A DNA stretch of 64,000 bases from CAYQUC01 sp964420605. Its GTDB lineage: Bacteria; Pseudomonadota; Gammaproteobacteria; UBA6429; Thiohalophilaceae. Shown piece by piece: positions 45,497-54,633 of this stretch. The stretch covers positions 1 through 64,000 of the forward strand of contig CAYQUC010000007.1 of assembly GCA_964420605.1 (NCBI GenBank). The letters are read 5' to 3'. A program made the position numbers and the translations under genes. The notes under the pieces were generated by a model. The model saw only the letters and a program-made list of their open reading frames with translations, was not told the DNA's origin and made no database searches. Position 1 is the first letter of the stretch; each line of letters opens with the position of its first letter.

Positions 45497-46258
45497 ATGG
45501 TAAATTTTAACGTAAAAATACACGGTCATAGTGATGTCGGGTTATCTCGAGATCATAATGAAGATGACTTTATCTGTGAACAAGATATGAGCTTGGCGAT
45601 TCTTGCTGATGGCATGGGCGGTCATAATGCCGGTGAAGTCGCGAGTCAAATTGCGGTCCAGCAAGTTTGCAGTGCATTAAAAGCGGTGTTACGGCCTGAA
45701 TTTGAACTGGATAGCGATATTCAATATAAAGACATTGTACGTGATGCAGTCGAATTGGCTAATACCGAAATCCACGAGCATTCATTAGAGCATCCCGAAT
45801 GTGCTGGAATGGGAACCACGCTAGTATCAACTTTGATTCGTGATGATAAAATCATGCTTGCCAATGTTGGTGATTCTCGAATATACCGATTACGTGATAA
45901 AAAGCTGGAACAATTAACAAATGATCACTCTTTAGTGCAGGAATTAGTCGAAAATGGCTATTTAAGTGCTGAGGAAGCCAATTTATCGGTCAGTAAAAAC
46001 TTGATTACGCGTGCTCTAGGTATTGGCGCGGAAGTCGAAGTTGATGTATTTGTCCATGAAATAAAAGAGGGTGATCTCTACTTGTTGTGTTCTGACGGGT
46101 TATCGGATTTAGTGCGAGATGAAGAAATTGAAGGTTCATTAGTAGAGTACGATGGTGAGCTTATAAATTCAGCTAAGGCATTAATAGGCCTTGCGAATAC
46201 AAATGGCGGCACCGACAATATAACCGTAATTTTAGTGTCGGTATCTACCGATTCGTGA
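45497..46258 (+). CDS. PP2C-family serine/threonine phosphatase
   Basis: A 253-residue PPM phosphatase. The metal ligands sit in NEDDF (21-25), LADGMGG (36-42, Asp38), SDGLSD and the C-terminal GTDNITVI; the GDSRIYRLR segment is typical. This is the stand-alone bacterial form (like Stp/PrpC) that opposes Hanks-type kinases. It starts 12 bases after the kinase gene, which makes it the likely partner that removes phosphate from the same targets. Confidence 0.93.
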   Translation: MVNFNVKIHGHSDVGLSRDHNEDDFICEQDMSLAILADGMGGHNAGEVASQIAVQQVCSALKAVLRPEFELDSDIQYKDIVRDAVELANTEIHEHSLEHPECAGMGTTLVSTLIRDDKIMLANVGDSRIYRLRDKKLEQLTNDHSLVQELVENGYLSAEEANLSVSKNLITRALGIGAEVEVDVFVHEIKEGDLYLLCSDGLSDLVRDEEIEGSLVEYDGELINSAKALIGLANTNGGTDNITVILVSVSTDS

Positions 46259-46395
46259 ATAAACTAGACTATAATAAAATTTATATGTTAAATGCATTAT
46301 TTTGTGATAAGTAGTGTATCAGACCGATAGAAAAGGTTCTATGTGTCGATAAAGTAATGGTAACAAAAATTAACGTAACAGTACGAAAGAAATAA

Positions 46396-47070
46396 ATGGC
46401 AAAAATTATATTGACACACGATGGTACCGTCATTAAAGAATACCTCTTAGATAAAGAGAGGATGACGATTGGCCGGAAACCACATAATGATATTCAGTTA
46501 GATGATAATACCGTTAGCGGTGAACACGCAGCGTTTCTAGCGTTACAAAATATATATATCGAAGATCTTGGCAGCACCAATGGCACCTTACTCAATGGTG
46601 ATCGTGTCAAAAAACGCATGTTAAACCATAACGATATCATCAAAATAGGACGTCATGAATTTCGCTTTGTTGACAGTGTTGTTCAAGACTTTGAAAGTAC
46701 CGTGGTGATACCCAGTGCTAACCCCAACACAAAATCCAGTACTAATTTCAGCAGATCTGCCACAGCAACCCCTATTATAGCTAAAGAAAAACATCGGAAT
46801 GCTTTTGTCGAAGTTATTGCTGGTGCTAAGAGTGGTGATACCATTAATTTAAACAAAGCTTACACCACTTTAGGTTCTCCGGGAGTGTCCGTTGTGGTTA
46901 TTGCACGTCGTGGCCAGTCATATTATATTATGCCCATGGGCGCTACCGCACCGAATCGAACACCACCGAGTTTAAATGACATGCCAATCTCATCACAGAG
47001 CCAGGCATTAGCTGAAGATGATGTTATCGAAGTGGCTGGTAGCAAGTTAAAATTCAATTATTCAAAATAA
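46396..47070 (+). CDS. FHA-domain protein, 224 residues
   Basis: N-terminal FHA domain (about 5-95) with the phospho-Thr-binding residues Gly26-Arg27, Ser41 and His44 (SGEH), and the GSTNGT turn (59-64). A Ser/Thr-rich linker (about 100-133) follows, then a second domain (about 135-224) that looks like a degenerate FHA fold without the key Arg. FHA domains read phosphothreonine, so this protein is a likely reader or substrate of the upstream kinase. It lies 137 bases after the phosphatase gene. Confidence 0.87.
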   Translation: MAKIILTHDGTVIKEYLLDKERMTIGRKPHNDIQLDDNTVSGEHAAFLALQNIYIEDLGSTNGTLLNGDRVKKRMLNHNDIIKIGRHEFRFVDSVVQDFESTVVIPSANPNTKSSTNFSRSATATPIIAKEKHRNAFVEVIAGAKSGDTINLNKAYTTLGSPGVSVVVIARRGQSYYIMPMGATAPNRTPPSLNDMPISSQSQALAEDDVIEVAGSKLKFNYSK

Positions 47071-47093
47071 AAATAGTATAGTAGTTTAATCGT

Positions 47094-47456
47094 ATGTCAA
47101 AATTAGTGCTTAGTGTTGAGGGCGTGGTTCTTCAAACATATTCTTTAGACCTTGATGTCATGATCATTGGCCGCAAATCAAGTTGTGATATTACAATTAC
47201 GGATGATGCCATTAGTAGTGAACATTTTTTAATAACAATGGTGAAAAGTGATTACCTAGAAAATTATAAAGATGCTTACATTGAAGACCTCGGTAGTACC
47301 AATGGTACCAAGGTTAATGATAAAATATTAAAGCAAAAACAACATTTAAAACACCATGACCGAATTAAAATTGGTCGACATGTGTTTACCTTTGACTCCG
47401 AATTAGGCCGGGATGAACTTGAGCGAACCGCAATTTATTTGCCTGACTCTGAATAA
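47094..47456 (+). CDS. FHA-domain protein, 120 residues
   Basis: Almost the whole protein is one FHA domain, with Gly26-Arg27, Ser41/Ser42 and His44 (SSEH) and GSTNGT (67-72). It is close in sequence to the first domain of the preceding gene, suggesting duplication. The eight-residue insertion before the GSTNGT turn (around ENYKDA) differs between the two. The C-terminal ERTAIY segment contains a Thr that could be the phosphosite. It starts 23 bases after the first FHA gene. Confidence 0.87.
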   Translation: MSKLVLSVEGVVLQTYSLDLDVMIIGRKSSCDITITDDAISSEHFLITMVKSDYLENYKDAYIEDLGSTNGTKVNDKILKQKQHLKHHDRIKIGRHVFTFDSELGRDELERTAIYLPDSE

Positions 47457-47504
47457 AATCACAGTTACTCCAGTCTGATCAACATTCGAATATCGGGTTT
47501 AAAC

Positions 47505-47569
47505 CACTCTAGATTTGATATAGACAGAACTCCCTTTAACCCTATTTATGGCTAATTATATCTAGAGTG
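47505..47569. repeat. 10-bp inverted repeat spaced by 45 bases
   Basis: CACTCTAGAT (47505-47514) and ATCTAGAGTG (47560-47569) in the spacer between the FHA gene and yebC. The arms could pair in RNA or bind one dimeric protein at two sites. Confidence 0.35.
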
Positions 47570-47631
47570 TTTTGCCTTCTACAAGCGAAGTGGTAAAATC
47601 CATTTAATTTATAAATAATAGGGAGCACACT

Positions 47632-48375
47632 ATGGCCGGACACAGTAAATGGGCCAATATTCAACATCGCAAAAAAGCTCAAGATGCAAAACGTGGAAAA
47701 TTATTTACCAAATTAATTCGTGAAATTACCGTAGCTGCGCGCATGGGTGGCAGCGATACAAGTGCCAATCCACGATTGCGTTCTGCGATTGATGCTGGGT
47801 TATCCGGAAATATGACACGTGACACTATTGAACGAGCTGTAAAACGCGGTGCCGGTGAACAAGAGGGCGATAATTATGATGAACTTCGCTATGAAGGTTA
47901 TGGCCCAAAAGGTGTTGCAATACTGGTCGATTGTTTGACCGATAATAAAAATAGAACCGTGTCTGATGTACGTCATGCGTTTAGCAAGAGTGGTGGTAAC
48001 CTTGGTACTGACGGCTCTGTAGCCTATTTATTTACTAAACTGGGGGTAATGAACTATTCTCAAGGCAGTGACGAAGAAAATATAATGGATGCCGCATTAG
48101 AAGCCGGAGCGGATGATATCGTGACATTGGATGATGGCAGTATCGAAGTGTTAACCTCGGGTGAAAATTTTCTTAATGTAAAAGAAGCATTAAAAAAAGC
48201 TGAATTACCACCTGAACACGACGAAGTTACAATGCGTCCATCGACCAGTGTAGAATTAAATTTGGAAGATGCTCAAAAAGTGATGCGTTTAGTGGATATG
48301 TTAGAAGATTTAGATGATGTGCAAAATGTTTATACTAATGCCGATTTTTCGGATGAAGTTATGTCGCAATTATAA
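47632..48375 (+). CDS. yebC: YebC/PmpR-family protein (TACO1-like)
   Basis: A 247-residue protein of the same length as E. coli YebC (246). The opening AGHSKWANIQHRK is diagnostic. Members were first described as transcription regulators (including of ruvCAB), and recent work on the family points to a ribosome-associated role in relieving stalling at proline stretches. It is followed by ruvC as in E. coli. The start ATG has GGGAG upstream. Confidence 0.95.
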   Translation: MAGHSKWANIQHRKKAQDAKRGKLFTKLIREITVAARMGGSDTSANPRLRSAIDAGLSGNMTRDTIERAVKRGAGEQEGDNYDELRYEGYGPKGVAILVDCLTDNKNRTVSDVRHAFSKSGGNLGTDGSVAYLFTKLGVMNYSQGSDEENIMDAALEAGADDIVTLDDGSIEVLTSGENFLNVKEALKKAELPPEHDEVTMRPSTSVELNLEDAQKVMRLVDMLEDLDDVQNVYTNADFSDEVMSQL

Positions 48376-48448
48376 TAATCAAATAAGTTATTGGATAACG
48401 CTATAGTTTATATTCTAATTTGCTACTGCTTATAATACTGGGAAAACA

Positions 48449-48970
48449 ATGATACGAATAATGGGGATAGATCCTGGTTCACGTTTTACCGGCTTTGGTA
48501 TTATTGATGTCGATGGCAAGCACTTAACGTGTCAAGCCAGTGGTCATATTAAAGTGACGGGCGATAGCATACCCGAAAAACTGGGTATAATTTTTAGTAA
48601 TCTTTCTGAACTATTGCAACACTATAATCCGGATGAAGCGGCAATAGAAAAAGTGTTTATGCACCGTAATGCGGATTCAGCATTAAAGCTAGGTCAAGCC
48701 AGAGGCGCTGCGATTACTGCCGTGGTAAATTATAACTGCACTGTTGCTGAGTATGCCCCAACTCAAATAAAGCAATCGGTGGTTGGTAAGGGCAATGCCT
48801 CCAAAGATCAGGTACAGCATATGGTTAAATCAATTTTAAATCTGAGTTCCACTCCTCAAGAAGATGCAGCTGATGCTTTGGCAATTGCAATATGCCATAA
48901 CCATCATCGTAATTTACTCAATAGTGGCCAATCATATAAAGGTGTTCGTGCCGGTAGGTTAATTTCATGA
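48449..48970 (+). CDS. ruvC: Holliday junction endonuclease RuvC
   Basis: Resolves Holliday junctions with RuvAB. 173 residues, equal to E. coli RuvC. The four acidic catalytic residues are present: Asp8 (GIDPGS), Glu67 (AIEKVF), Asp139 and Asp142 (QEDAADA). The stop overlaps the ruvA ATG (ATGA), so they are translationally coupled. Confidence 0.96.
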   Translation: MIRIMGIDPGSRFTGFGIIDVDGKHLTCQASGHIKVTGDSIPEKLGIIFSNLSELLQHYNPDEAAIEKVFMHRNADSALKLGQARGAAITAVVNYNCTVAEYAPTQIKQSVVGKGNASKDQVQHMVKSILNLSSTPQEDAADALAIAICHNHHRNLLNSGQSYKGVRAGRLIS

Positions 48971-49569
48971 TAGGACGGTTAAATGGCATACTTGTCGAAA
49001 AACAAGCACCACATTTACTAATCGACATAAATGGTGTCGCGTATGAAGTTGATGCACCAATGTCAACTATCTACCAATTACCCAATATAGGCGAAAAAGT
49101 GCAGATATTCACCCACCTAGTAGTTCGTGAAGATGCACAATTGTTATACGGTTTTTTTACAAATTTAGAACGTCAGTTTTTTCGAACATTGATCAAAGTT
49201 AACGGTGTTGGTGCCAAACTAGCGATTACTATCTTGTCAGGAATCAGCGCACAAGAATTTGCTGAAACCGTACAACAAGCTGATGCAGTGGCACTAACTA
49301 AGCTTCCCGGAATCGGTAAAAAAACAGCAGAACGTTTAATCATTGAGATGCGCGATCGTTTGAAAGAATGGTATCAAGTTGATGTTGAATCGAGTAGTTT
49401 AGGAACAACAACTGTTGTTATAACTGACTCGAAAGGTGAAGCTGAATCAGCTCTAGTCGCATTGGGTTATAAGCCGGCTGAAGCGGCTAGGATGATTGCT
49501 CGGGTTGACACCAAAGATTGTGACAGTGAAGATATCATTCGAAAAGCACTAAAAGCGAGTATAAAATAG
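48967..49569 (+). CDS. ruvA: Holliday junction branch migration protein RuvA
   Basis: Tetrameric junction-binding protein of RuvAB. 200 residues (203 in E. coli). The OB-fold N-terminal domain, two helix-hairpin-helix motifs in the middle (INGVGAKLAITILSG and LPGIGKKTAERLI) and the C-terminal RuvB-contact domain (about 150-200) are present. It overlaps ruvC by four bases and precedes ruvB by nine. Confidence 0.96.
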   Translation: MIGRLNGILVEKQAPHLLIDINGVAYEVDAPMSTIYQLPNIGEKVQIFTHLVVREDAQLLYGFFTNLERQFFRTLIKVNGVGAKLAITILSGISAQEFAETVQQADAVALTKLPGIGKKTAERLIIEMRDRLKEWYQVDVESSSLGTTTVVITDSKGEAESALVALGYKPAEAARMIARVDTKDCDSEDIIRKALKASIK

Positions 49570-49578
49570 GTTCATACC

Positions 49579-50634
49579 ATGATTGAACACGATCGAATTA
49601 TCAGTACCGAAAAAGTTAAACAAGAAGAGGTGATTGATCGTGCCATTCGACCTAAATCATTACAGGATTATATCGGTCAAACAGTTGTTTGTGAGCAAAT
49701 GGAAATATTTATAGAGGCTGCCAAAGGTCGACACGAAGCTTTAGATCACGTACTCATTTTTGGTCCTCCGGGGCTAGGAAAAACCACCTTATCGCATATA
49801 ATCGCAAATGAACTTGGGGTTAATATGAAACATACCTCGGGTCCCGTGTTAGAACGAGCCGGTGATTTAGCCGCATTATTAACAAACCTAGAAGAACACG
49901 ACGTACTTTTTGTTGATGAAATACACCGTTTAAGTCCCGTTGTTGAAGAAATTTTATATCCCGCACTTGAAGATTATCAACTTGACATCATGATTGGAGA
50001 AGGACCCGCAGCGCGTTCAATTAAAATTGATCTGCCACCTTTTACATTGGTAGGTGCAACCACACGAGCGGGCTTATTAACATCACCACTTCGTGACCGG
50101 TTTGGAATTGTTCAGCGACTTGAGTATTATACTGCTGAAGAGTTGACTGAAGTTGTGGTGCGTTCAGCAACAATTCTAAATTTAGACATTGAATCTAAAG
50201 GGGCGACTGAAATCGCACGTCGTTCGCGAGGCACTCCTAGAATTGCAAATCGTTTATTGAGACGTGTGCGCGATTATGCCGAAGTTAAAAACGATGGAAG
50301 AATAACGACTGATGTGACCCAAAAAGCTTTGACCATGTTAAATGTTGATAGTCTTGGCTTTGATGTCATGGATAGGAAATTATTATTGTGCATAATCGAG
50401 AAATTCAGTGGTGGCCCAGTGGGGCTCGATAGTATTGCAGCCGCAATTGGTGAGCAACGAAATACCATCGAAGATGTTATCGAGCCCTATTTAATTCAAC
50501 AGGGCTTTATTATGCGCACCCCACGAGGACGTGTTGCGACACTTCATGCTTATGAACACTTTGGCTTAACACCATCTGTACAAGAAATAAACAATATCGA
50601 CGAAACGCTCGATATTTTTAAAAATCCTACATAA
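49579..50634 (+). CDS. ruvB: Holliday junction branch migration helicase RuvB
   Basis: Hexameric AAA+ motor of branch migration. 351 residues (336 in E. coli). Walker A GPPGLGKT (62-69), Walker B VDEIH (112-116), the sensor 1 GATTRAG and the arginine-finger-bearing segment RFGIVQRLEYY are present, followed by the small lid and winged-helix domain (HEFGLTP-like ending at about 325-335). Confidence 0.97.
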   Translation: MIEHDRIISTEKVKQEEVIDRAIRPKSLQDYIGQTVVCEQMEIFIEAAKGRHEALDHVLIFGPPGLGKTTLSHIIANELGVNMKHTSGPVLERAGDLAALLTNLEEHDVLFVDEIHRLSPVVEEILYPALEDYQLDIMIGEGPAARSIKIDLPPFTLVGATTRAGLLTSPLRDRFGIVQRLEYYTAEELTEVVVRSATILNLDIESKGATEIARRSRGTPRIANRLLRRVRDYAEVKNDGRITTDVTQKALTMLNVDSLGFDVMDRKLLLCIIEKFSGGPVGLDSIAAAIGEQRNTIEDVIEPYLIQQGFIMRTPRGRVATLHAYEHFGLTPSVQEINNIDETLDIFKNPT

Positions 50635-50718
50635 TATCTTCGCTTTTATTTCCGTAATGAGAATAATACTTGTACTATATCACTTACATTATCACATTGA
50701 TTTTGATAGAAATATGCC

Positions 50719-51168
50719 ATGATTGAGTCTGCGATTGAACCTGCTGGGGACGATTATTCAGGTACTGAATCATCGGGATTTCGATGGCCTATACGAATTT
50801 ATTATGAAGATACTGATTCGGGGGGGGTCGTTTATCACTCAAATTACTTAAAATTTATGGAGCAAGCTCGGACTGAGTGGTTACGGAGTTTATCAATTGA
50901 ACAAGATGAACTGATACAGCAAACCGGTGTCCTATTTGCTGTACAAAAGCTAAGCATTGATTATAAAAGTGCAGCTCGGTTTAACGATGCGTTACTGGTG
51001 GTAACTAAGTTAACTAAAGTATCAGGGGCTAGTATGGAGCTAAATCAAGTGATAACAAACGATCGAGAATCAGTTATCATTTGTGTGGCAGACATAAAAA
51101 TAGTAAGTTTACAGGCTATGAGCTTTAAACCTTGTGCCTTACCCAAAATAGTAAAGAATAAAATCTAA
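50719..51168 (+). CDS. ybgC: Tol-Pal associated acyl-CoA thioesterase
   Basis: Hot-dog-fold thioesterase of the 4-hydroxybenzoyl-CoA type. The active-site segment EDTDSGGVVYH (30-40) is intact. It carries about 20 extra residues at the N-terminus compared with E. coli YbgC (134 residues), rich in Glu, Ser and Gly; a start nearer RWPIRIYYE would give the standard length but no ATG exists there. The gene precedes tolQ by 33 bases, the standard order. Confidence 0.92.
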   Translation: MIESAIEPAGDDYSGTESSGFRWPIRIYYEDTDSGGVVYHSNYLKFMEQARTEWLRSLSIEQDELIQQTGVLFAVQKLSIDYKSAARFNDALLVVTKLTKVSGASMELNQVITNDRESVIICVADIKIVSLQAMSFKPCALPKIVKNKI

Positions 51169-51201
51169 AACAGATAACAAATATATAAATGAAGGTGCGG
51201 T

Positions 51202-51876
51202 TTGGAAGCAAATACTGATATTTTAAAAATGGTAATCGATGCGAGTTTTATTGTACAACTCGTCATGTTGGTATTATTGATAACCTCATTGTTATCCTGG
51301 ACAGTTATTTTTATCAAATGGTCCGTTATTAAACAGGCCAAAGCCTCAGCAGCTCAATTTGAACGTCGTTTTTGGTCTGGGGTTGAGCTTGGTGATTTAT
51401 ACAAAAAAATTGCGAGTAAGCGCAGTAATGCAACCGGAATGGAAACCATATTTGAATCCGGTTTTAAAGAATATGCCCGTTTAAAAAGCAAATCCGATAT
51501 TGATCCTATGGCAGTGTTAGATGGTGCTCAACGTGGAATGCGCGTTGCCGCGAGTAAAGTCATCGAAAAGCTTGAAAATCATTTATCCTTTTTAGCAACG
51601 GTTGGTTCAACCAGCCCGTATATCGGTTTATTTGGTACGGTTTGGGGTATTATGAACTCCTTTATTAGTATTGGTGGCCAAGAGCAGGTGACCATTGCTC
51701 AAGTTGCTCCAGGTATTGCTGAAGCTCTTATTGCAACTGCGATGGGACTATTTGCTGCTATCCCAGCGGTGGTGTCATATAATCGCTATAGCAATGATGT
51801 CGAACGATTAATCGGTAAATACGATACGTTTATGGAAGAATTTGCATCAATCCTACAACGCCAAGTTCACACATAA
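51202..51876 (+). CDS. tolQ: Tol-Pal system proton channel subunit TolQ
   Basis: Inner-membrane TolQ forms the proton-driven motor with TolR and energises TolA. 224 residues (230 in E. coli), three membrane helices (about 14-36, 135-157 and 168-190), with the ExbB/TolQ-type GTVWGIMNSF segment. The start is a TTG at 51202 with AAGG six bases upstream; no ATG is near. Tol-Pal links the inner and outer membrane and helps cell division. Confidence 0.94.
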   Translation: MEANTDILKMVIDASFIVQLVMLVLLITSLLSWTVIFIKWSVIKQAKASAAQFERRFWSGVELGDLYKKIASKRSNATGMETIFESGFKEYARLKSKSDIDPMAVLDGAQRGMRVAASKVIEKLENHLSFLATVGSTSPYIGLFGTVWGIMNSFISIGGQEQVTIAQVAPGIAEALIATAMGLFAAIPAVVSYNRYSNDVERLIGKYDTFMEEFASILQRQVHT

Positions 51877-51886
51877 TAGTAATTGA

Positions 51887-52336
51887 ATGAGCCAATATTC
51901 TCCCTTAGGTAATCGCACTCGAAAGCGGCCAATGTCAGAAATTAATGTAGTGCCTTACATTGATGTGATGTTAGTGTTATTGGTGATTTTTATGATTACA
52001 GCACCGTTATTAACGCAAGGTGTCGCCGTTAAACTTCCTGAAGCATCGTCAAAAAACATGCAAGAACCCAAAGGTACACCGATTATTGTCACGGTGGATG
52101 TAGACGGTAATTTATACATGAATATTGGTGAAAATACCGAAAAACCCGTAAAAGAAAGTGTACTAAAAGCCCGAGTTGCGGCAGTATTAAAAATTAAACC
52201 AAAAACCGATGTATATGTTCGTGGTGATACCAATACGGATTATGGTAAAGTGATAAATGCCATGGTTTTATTACAGCAAGCTGGAGTAAAGGATGTTGGT
52301 TTGGTGACGAAGTCGCCAAAACGACATCAACGATAG
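51887..52336 (+). CDS. tolR: Tol-Pal system subunit TolR
   Basis: 149 residues (142 in E. coli). One N-terminal helix contains the essential Asp in IDVMLVLLVIFM (about residue 26), then a periplasmic ExbD-like domain. Ten bases after tolQ. With TolQ it converts proton flow into motion of TolA. Confidence 0.94.
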   Translation: MSQYSPLGNRTRKRPMSEINVVPYIDVMLVLLVIFMITAPLLTQGVAVKLPEASSKNMQEPKGTPIIVTVDVDGNLYMNIGENTEKPVKESVLKARVAAVLKIKPKTDVYVRGDTNTDYGKVINAMVLLQQAGVKDVGLVTKSPKRHQR

Positions 52337-52340
52337 CGTT

Positions 52341-53210
52341 ATGATTGAGATTTTAAAAGAGCATCCCAAAGCAGCACTATTTGCTGCGATTTTCCACGTG
52401 ATTGTTGTTATCGTGGTTGGTGTGAGTGTTGACTGGACATCGTTAACTGAACCCTCGGGTGAAAATAAGCCCGTTAAAATAGTTAATGCGGTCGCAGTTG
52501 ATCAAAAGTTGCTCGATAACGAACTGAAAAAAATAAAACAAGCAGAAAAGCAACGAGTAAAAAAACAAAAAGATGCCGAGCGACGTAAGAAAAAGGCCAT
52601 TGTCGATCGCAAGCGCGAAGAGAAAAAGTTAAACGAATTAAAGCGTAAAAATAAAAAGGAAAAAGCCAAGCAACTTGCATTAAAGAAAAAACGCGATGCT
52701 GACAAAAAGGCCGACAATAAGCGCAAGCTCAAAGTTAAAAAAGCGCAACAAAAGAAAGCCGCAGCAGACAAGAAGAAGGCTGCTGCAGAAAAGAAAAAAG
52801 CGGCTAAATTAGCCGAGCAACAAAAACGTAAAGAACAGTTCGAAACTGAACTTAAACAGAAAATGGCCAAAGAAGAAGCCGAGCGGCAAGCGCAAATAGC
52901 CGCTGCAAACTTGGCCAAAAGACAAAGTGAGATTGGGAAATACATCCAAAGGATCAAGCTTAAAGTAGAAAACAACTGGATTACATTTAGAACCAAAAAA
53001 CTGGGTAAGTTTACGGTTGTCCGTGTCAAAGTTATTCCAGGTGGTGCGGTGCTTGATGCAAAGACTATTACACCCAGTGGTGATGACATATTTGATAAGG
53101 ATGCGGTAACGGCTGTATATAAAGCGTCACCGTTACCAATACCACCGGCTGATACAGATTTAATAAATGATTTTCGCGAATTTGATTTAAAAATAGGGAC
53201 TCCAAAATAG
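52341..53210 (+). CDS. tolA: Tol-Pal system protein TolA
   Basis: 289 residues, shorter than E. coli TolA (421). One N-terminal membrane helix (about 11-31), then a long Lys/Ala/Arg-rich coiled-coil domain (about 52-190) that spans the periplasm, then a C-terminal globular domain (about 195-289) with the LKVENNWITFR segment near its start. The shorter helical domain implies a shorter periplasmic reach. The frame opposite to the coil is long and open, an effect of the Lys-rich codons and not a gene. Confidence 0.9.
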   Translation: MIEILKEHPKAALFAAIFHVIVVIVVGVSVDWTSLTEPSGENKPVKIVNAVAVDQKLLDNELKKIKQAEKQRVKKQKDAERRKKKAIVDRKREEKKLNELKRKNKKEKAKQLALKKKRDADKKADNKRKLKVKKAQQKKAAADKKKAAAEKKKAAKLAEQQKRKEQFETELKQKMAKEEAERQAQIAAANLAKRQSEIGKYIQRIKLKVENNWITFRTKKLGKFTVVRVKVIPGGAVLDAKTITPSGDDIFDKDAVTAVYKASPLPIPPADTDLINDFREFDLKIGTPK

Positions 53211-54548
53211 ATGTTATTACGATTATTTTTTACCATAGCCCTTAGTGTCGGGTTAATTTTACCGAACCTTAGTTATGCTCGTTTTACCATTGAGATTACA
53301 GAAGGTGCCGAAGGTGCATTTCCTATTGCGGTGGTACCATTTGGTTGGCAAGGCAAAACCTCAGTTCCGGTGGATATTGGTGAGATTATTGCTAGTGATT
53401 TAAGGCGCAGCGGACAATTTGCACCTATTGATAATAAATTGTTCTTGGCTCAACCGCACAGCAGCGACAATGTTAATTGGGATAATTGGCGCGTGTTAAA
53501 AGCCAATAATTTGGTCGTAGGATCAATTGAAACCTTGCCCATAAAACTAAAACAAGAACAACAATATAAAATTTCATTTTATTTATTTGATGCCATTAAA
53601 GGCACGCAATTAAAGGGCTTAAGCTTAGAGACCAATGCAGGTAAGTCGCAGTTACGAACCATTGCGCACATCATCAGCGATATTATTTATGAAAAACTGA
53701 CTGGTATTAAAGGTGCATTTAACACTGATATTGCTTATGTTAAAGTGGTTACTAATAATAATAAGCGAACTTTTTTGTTGGCCATATCCGATTCAGACGG
53801 TGAGAATGAACAGGTGATATACCATTCCGATCAGCCTATTTTGTCACCAAGCTGGTCCCCAGATGGTAAACGATTAGCCTATGTTTCATTTGCCACGGGT
53901 AAAGCAGCCATTGTGATCCAATCGCCTAGTGATAGCGACGATATTATTCACATCCGCTCAAAATCAGGTGCTAATAGTGCGCCATCCTGGTCACCCGATG
54001 GTAGCCGGCTCGCATTGACGGTACATAAAGATGGTAATTCTGAGATCTTTATCTATGCTTTGGCTACTCGAAAATTTACTCAAATTACTCGAAATTACGC
54101 AATTGATACCGAGCCAAGCTGGATGCCAGATGGTTCAGCCATTGTGTTTACCTCGGATCGCGGTGGTAGCCCTCAAATATATACTATAGGTGTTAATAAA
54201 TTTGGAGTGAATGGTCGACCACAGCGCTTAACATTTGATGGTAGTTATAACGCTCGACCAATTGTGTCAAATGATGGTCGATATGTCGCTTTTGTGCACA
54301 GAATTGAAGGAAATTTTCGTATCGCTACGATAGAATTAGGCACCAATTCCATGCGTATACTCACCGAGTCCAGTTTAGACGAGTCGCCGAGTTTTGCGCC
54401 GAACAGTACTATGGTACTTTATGCTACTATCTATAAAAATAGAGGCGTGCTTGCTGCAGTTTCAGTTGATGGAAGGGCACAACAACGTTTAAGCTTAAGC
54501 TATGGTGATGTAAAAGAACCTGTGTGGTCACCTTTTCGAAAGCAATAA
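53211..54548 (+). CDS. tolB: Tol-Pal system beta-propeller protein TolB
   Basis: 445 residues (430 in E. coli). A signal peptide (about 1-22, ending SYA-R), N-terminal alpha/beta domain (about 25-155) and a six-bladed propeller built of SPDGKRLAYVS-type repeats (from about 215). It binds Pal and OmpF-like partners in the periplasm. The ATG abuts the tolA stop directly. Confidence 0.95.
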   Translation: MLLRLFFTIALSVGLILPNLSYARFTIEITEGAEGAFPIAVVPFGWQGKTSVPVDIGEIIASDLRRSGQFAPIDNKLFLAQPHSSDNVNWDNWRVLKANNLVVGSIETLPIKLKQEQQYKISFYLFDAIKGTQLKGLSLETNAGKSQLRTIAHIISDIIYEKLTGIKGAFNTDIAYVKVVTNNNKRTFLLAISDSDGENEQVIYHSDQPILSPSWSPDGKRLAYVSFATGKAAIVIQSPSDSDDIIHIRSKSGANSAPSWSPDGSRLALTVHKDGNSEIFIYALATRKFTQITRNYAIDTEPSWMPDGSAIVFTSDRGGSPQIYTIGVNKFGVNGRPQRLTFDGSYNARPIVSNDGRYVAFVHRIEGNFRIATIELGTNSMRILTESSLDESPSFAPNSTMVLYATIYKNRGVLAAVSVDGRAQQRLSLSYGDVKEPVWSPFRKQ

Positions 54549-54633
54549 AATGTAATAGATGTAATACAAAAGAAGTATATTTTTAGAATAACAATTTAAT
54601 AATAATCTAATACTAAAAAATAGGAGAAAATCC

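Noticed and set aside
52551..52860. Direct repeats rich in AAA/GCA within tolA, looked at as a possible repeat array
   Set aside because: They follow codon order of the TolA coiled coil and have no constant unit or spacer; not a CRISPR or mobile repeat.
52502..53236. 244-codon minus-strand frame opposite tolA
   Set aside because: It mirrors the Lys/Ala-rich coiled coil of tolA; AAA/GCA-rich codons make the opposite strand free of stops. The Ser/Phe/Leu-rich product is a shadow.
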